Origin: Gemmatimonas phototrophica
GTDB taxonomy: Bacteria; Gemmatimonadota; Gemmatimonadetes; Gemmatimonadales; Gemmatimonadaceae
Direction: 5' to 3'
Assembly (NCBI GenBank): GCA_945869195.1
Contig: CAMBNV010000012.1
Span: 1-43,461 of the forward strand
Length of the DNA: 43,461 nt
Positions 41,290-43,461 of this stretch are shown piece by piece (the stretch's first letter is position 1; the number at the start of each line of letters is the position of its first letter). The notes beneath the pieces were generated by a model. The model worked only from the letters and a program-made list of their open reading frames with translations, was not told the DNA's origin and made no database searches. The position numbers were made by a program, and so were the translations under genes.

Positions 41290-42098
41290 GCCGTTGCCTC
41301 GCCGATCCGCTCGCGCTCGACCCGCCGGAGGCGACGGTCCCGTGCGCGTTTGGTCAGCCACGAGACGATGATACTCACCTCGTACAGTCCGTACAGCGGG
41401 ACGGCCATGACCAGCGTCATCGTGATCAGATCGCCCGGGGTAATGATCGCCGAAATCAGCACGCTTCCGACCGCGGCGTGGCGACGGACCTTCGACATCG
41501 CCGCCGGCGTCACAAGGCCGAGCGCGGTCAGCGCCATCACCACGATAGGCAGCTGCATAATCGCGCCGAACGCGAGGCAGATCGTCACCATGAACGAGAA
41601 GTACTCGTTCGCGGTGATCATCATCTGCATCGACTCGGCCTGGAACGAAAACAGGACCTTGAGCATCATCGGGAGCGCCCATCGCCATCCGAGGAATACC
41701 CCGGACGCGAACAAAAGCGTCGCGCCCATGATGACCGGCAGCACCAGCTTCTTCTCGTGCCGATGGAGCGCGGGCGAAAGGAAGGCCCAGACCTGATAGA
41801 CGATCACCGGCAACGAGAGAACGAACCCGAACCCAAACGCGATTTTCAGTCGGATGGTGACCGGGTCGACGGGGTGCGTGTAGACGAGCTTCCCGGACTC
41901 AAGCAGTGGCAGGATCGGCGCCGCGAAGAAACCGATCACGTCCAGGCTGGGACGCATGATGACCGCGAAGGCCAGCAGCATTGTGACGCCGAGTGTCCCC
42001 ACCGCCCAGAAGAGCCGGTAGCGGAGCTCCTCGAGGTGGTCAAGGAAGGGCATTTCGCCCGATGAGCCGTTCATCATCGCGGATCCAGGTGCCGACAC
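41286..42098 (-). CDS. tatC: Sec-independent translocase subunit TatC
   Basis: A 270-residue TatC with six membrane helices. The signature start is MPFLDHLEELRYRLFWA (conserved LxELRxR), followed by FGFGFVLSLPVIVYQVWAF and ISAIITPGDLITMTLVMAVP. TatC recognises twin-arginine signals and recruits TatA. A short hydrophilic N-terminus (MSAPGSAMMNGSS) precedes the conserved part; the internal start MNGSS is possible. It is followed with overlap by the lptD-like gene. Confidence 0.96.
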   Translation of the reverse strand: MSAPGSAMMNGSSGEMPFLDHLEELRYRLFWAVGTLGVTMLLAFAVIMRPSLDVIGFFAAPILPLLESGKLVYTHPVDPVTIRLKIAFGFGFVLSLPVIVYQVWAFLSPALHRHEKKLVLPVIMGATLLFASGVFLGWRWALPMMLKVLFSFQAESMQMMITANEYFSFMVTICLAFGAIMQLPIVVMALTALGLVTPAAMSKVRRHAAVGSVLISAIITPGDLITMTLVMAVPLYGLYEVSIIVSWLTKRARDRRLRRVERERIGEATA

Positions 42099-42114
42099 GG
42101 CCGGCGAAGGGGAC

Positions 42115-42954
42115 TCAGGGCTTTCGTGTCCCGAGGAATCCCTCGGCGAGCACCGCAGCGTCGGAGCGCGGATACTGTTCCACGATCACCTTGTACAGCG
42201 CTTGCGCCGCTGCGACCTGTCCGGTCACCCGGAGCGCGGTGGCGCGCTTGTAGAGCGCCGTCGGTGCCCGTTCGGACTTCGGAAACCGCTCGACCACGAG
42301 GGCGTACACCGAGTCGGCGCTCGCCCCTTGCCCATCGTTTTCGAAGGACTGTCCGATCCCGAACAGCGCATCGACCACGAGATCAGACGAGGGGAACTGC
42401 GTGAGGAGCTCATGGAACGCCCCGCGCGCCGACCCCCAGCTCCCGCGCCGGAGCTGGTCCTGCCCCATCTGGTAGAACTGTGCCGGTCCGGGCCCGGCGG
42501 GTGCCGCTCCGGCAACGGGCAGCCGGCTGGAGTCCGTCGGGGTGATGATGGGCGCTGCCCGTTCGGTCGCGTCCGCCTCGAGCGCGGCGCGCAGCTCCTG
42601 GATTCGCCGCGTTGAAGCGCCCACCAGCTGCTCGACCGTGATCAGCTGCGTCCTGATCGTCGTCAGGTCCTCACGCACGTCGCCACGCAGCCGCATCGTG
42701 ACGGCCTGCACACTGCGGACACTATCGGTCACGAGCGCCAGTCCGCGCCCTATGCCGATCAGCATCGAATCGAGGTGGCGCCGGTTCGCCTCGGCTCGCG
42801 CGGCCGACTCGGCGAGGCCGGCATTCATCTCCGCACGCGAGGCCTGCAGGTCTGTCTGCAGGATTCGCATGTCACTGCGGGTTGCGAAGCAGGCGCTGGT
42901 CGTCAGAAGGACGATCGGCGCAAGCCAGGCGCGACGATTCAGGAATCCACTCAC
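42115..42954 (-). CDS. cpoB: CpoB/YbgF-type Tol-Pal system protein
   Basis: A 279-residue exported protein. The signal peptide ends LLTTSAC, a lipobox that suggests a lipoprotein. Residues about 28-125 form a coiled coil (RSDMRILQTDLQASRAEMN), then comes a Pro/Ala linker, then three TPR-like units (FYQMGQDQLRRGSWGSARGAF and later repeats) ending FLGTRKP. CpoB links the Tol-Pal machine to septal wall synthesis. The GTG at 42954 overlaps the pal stop (GTGA). Confidence 0.88.
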   Translation of the reverse strand: MSGFLNRRAWLAPIVLLTTSACFATRSDMRILQTDLQASRAEMNAGLAESAARAEANRRHLDSMLIGIGRGLALVTDSVRSVQAVTMRLRGDVREDLTTIRTQLITVEQLVGASTRRIQELRAALEADATERAAPIITPTDSSRLPVAGAAPAGPGPAQFYQMGQDQLRRGSWGSARGAFHELLTQFPSSDLVVDALFGIGQSFENDGQGASADSVYALVVERFPKSERAPTALYKRATALRVTGQVAAAQALYKVIVEQYPRSDAAVLAEGFLGTRKP

Positions 42955-43461
42955 GGAACGCGGATCGAATCCCCACCGACGATGATCTCGAACTCATCGC
43001 GGCGGTTCTTCGACCAGTTGTCCTCACCCGATTGCATCGCGGCCGGCCGCTCTTCGCCGAAGCTTACGACGTCGATCCGCTCTGCCGAGATCCCCAGGTC
43101 GACCAGATAACGCTTCGCCGAGGCGGCGCGCTTCTGGCTCAGCGCGACGTTGTACTCGTCGGAGCCGCGGTCGTCGGCATGACCGGCGATACGAATACGA
43201 ATATGGGAGTTCGCACTCAGCAGCGGGAGCTTCGCGTCGAGCAGCAGGCGGCTCTCGGTGCTGAGATCGGACCGATCGAGATCGAAGTAGATCGCGGAAG
43301 AAAAATCGGCGCGGGCTGCGGACTCGGCACGGGCTGCGGCTGCGGCTGCGGCACGGGCGTCGCCCTCTGCCTTGAGTCGGAGCGCTTCGGCGGCCGCCTC
43401 GCGAGCCTTCGCCTCGGCCGCAGCACGGAGCTGCACCGCGGCGGCCTCGCGGGCACGCGAG
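42951..43461 (-). CDS. pal: Pal, peptidoglycan-associated lipoprotein (5' end outside window)
   Basis: The visible C-terminal part of an OmpA-family protein. An Ala/Arg/Glu-rich helical stretch comes first, then the peptidoglycan-binding domain with IYFDLDRSDLS, IRIAGHADDRGSDEYNVALS (the Asp that contacts diaminopimelate), VSFGEERPA and NRRDEFEI. Pal ties the outer membrane to the wall as part of Tol-Pal. The frame is open through 43461, so the signal peptide lies outside. The long Ala/Glu-rich helix is unusual for Pal and may mean a longer OmpA-like protein. Confidence 0.88.
   Translation of the reverse strand, partial: SRAREAAAVQLRAAAEAKAREAAAEALRLKAEGDARAAAAAAARAESAARADFSSAIYFDLDRSDLSTESRLLLDAKLPLLSANSHIRIRIAGHADDRGSDEYNVALSQKRAASAKRYLVDLGISAERIDVVSFGEERPAAMQSGEDNWSKNRRDEFEIIVGGDSIRVP

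Noticed and set aside
41290-41688. N-terminal extension of the lptD-like reading frame to 41688
   Set aside because: The extra 133 codons lie inside tatC in another frame and look like low-complexity shadow sequence; the signal peptide begins at the GTG at 41289.

Overview
This is a GC-rich chromosomal window from a diderm (Gram-negative-type) bacterium. Two things point to the envelope type: an LptD-like outer-membrane protein, Pal/CpoB, Tat components and lipoproteins; and a dense minus-strand gene layout in which stop and start codons overlap again and again (ATGA, GTGA, TGATG). The protein set and the frequent GTG starts look most like Gemmatimonadota. That assignment is an inference from general familiarity, not from a marker-gene search.

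Layout. (1) 1-7717 is a rearranged accessory zone. At the left edge are IS3-family transposase pieces and a collapsed capD-like pseudogene. Next come gmhA, a small uncharacterised gene, a hipBA toxin-antitoxin pair, a AAA/DUF4143 ATPase, a second copy of the small gene and intact alaS. Between the cargo genes lie degraded pieces of gmhA and of the alaS 3' end. With the truncated capD beside gmhA, the zone reads like a decayed tandem array of a gmhA-small gene-alaS-capD unit that has taken up defence/persistence-type cargo. (2) 7883-9772 is an intact capD/WbpM-type nucleotide-sugar dehydratase. (3) 9777-13309 holds an SDR oxidoreductase, an outer-membrane-type protein, recX, a gene remnant and recA. 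A LexA-like direct repeat lies upstream of recA. (4) 13646-26989 is a long minus-strand block: yraN, ftsK, accC, pilT, accB, a Xaa-Pro peptidase, hflX, a LEA-type lipoprotein, rarA, a ZIP transporter, aroQ and a TPR protein. (5) 27218-29056 is a plus-strand PpiD/SurA-type foldase. (6) 29119-43461 is a second long minus-strand block. In transcription order it runs pal (cut by the window edge), cpoB, tatC, lptD-like, hutH, hutU, a radical SAM enzyme, hutI, a large TPR protein, a polyprenyl synthase, a DUF4321-like membrane protein and tatA.

How the genes fit together. Several sets serve the envelope: capD and gmhA (sugar precursors), lptD-like, pal/cpoB, tatA/tatC, the foldase and polyprenyl diphosphate synthase. 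accB/accC begin fatty-acid synthesis. recA/recX, rarA, ftsK and alaS are core DNA and translation functions. A histidine-degradation set (hutH, hutU, hutI) is embedded in the envelope block and shares overlapping codons with the lptD-like gene.

I saw no tRNA, rRNA or CRISPR array. The strongest unusual signal is the repeated-remnant cargo zone at 1-5000. Weaker ones are the recA upstream direct repeat, the hipB operator-like palindrome and the radical SAM enzyme inside the hut cluster.
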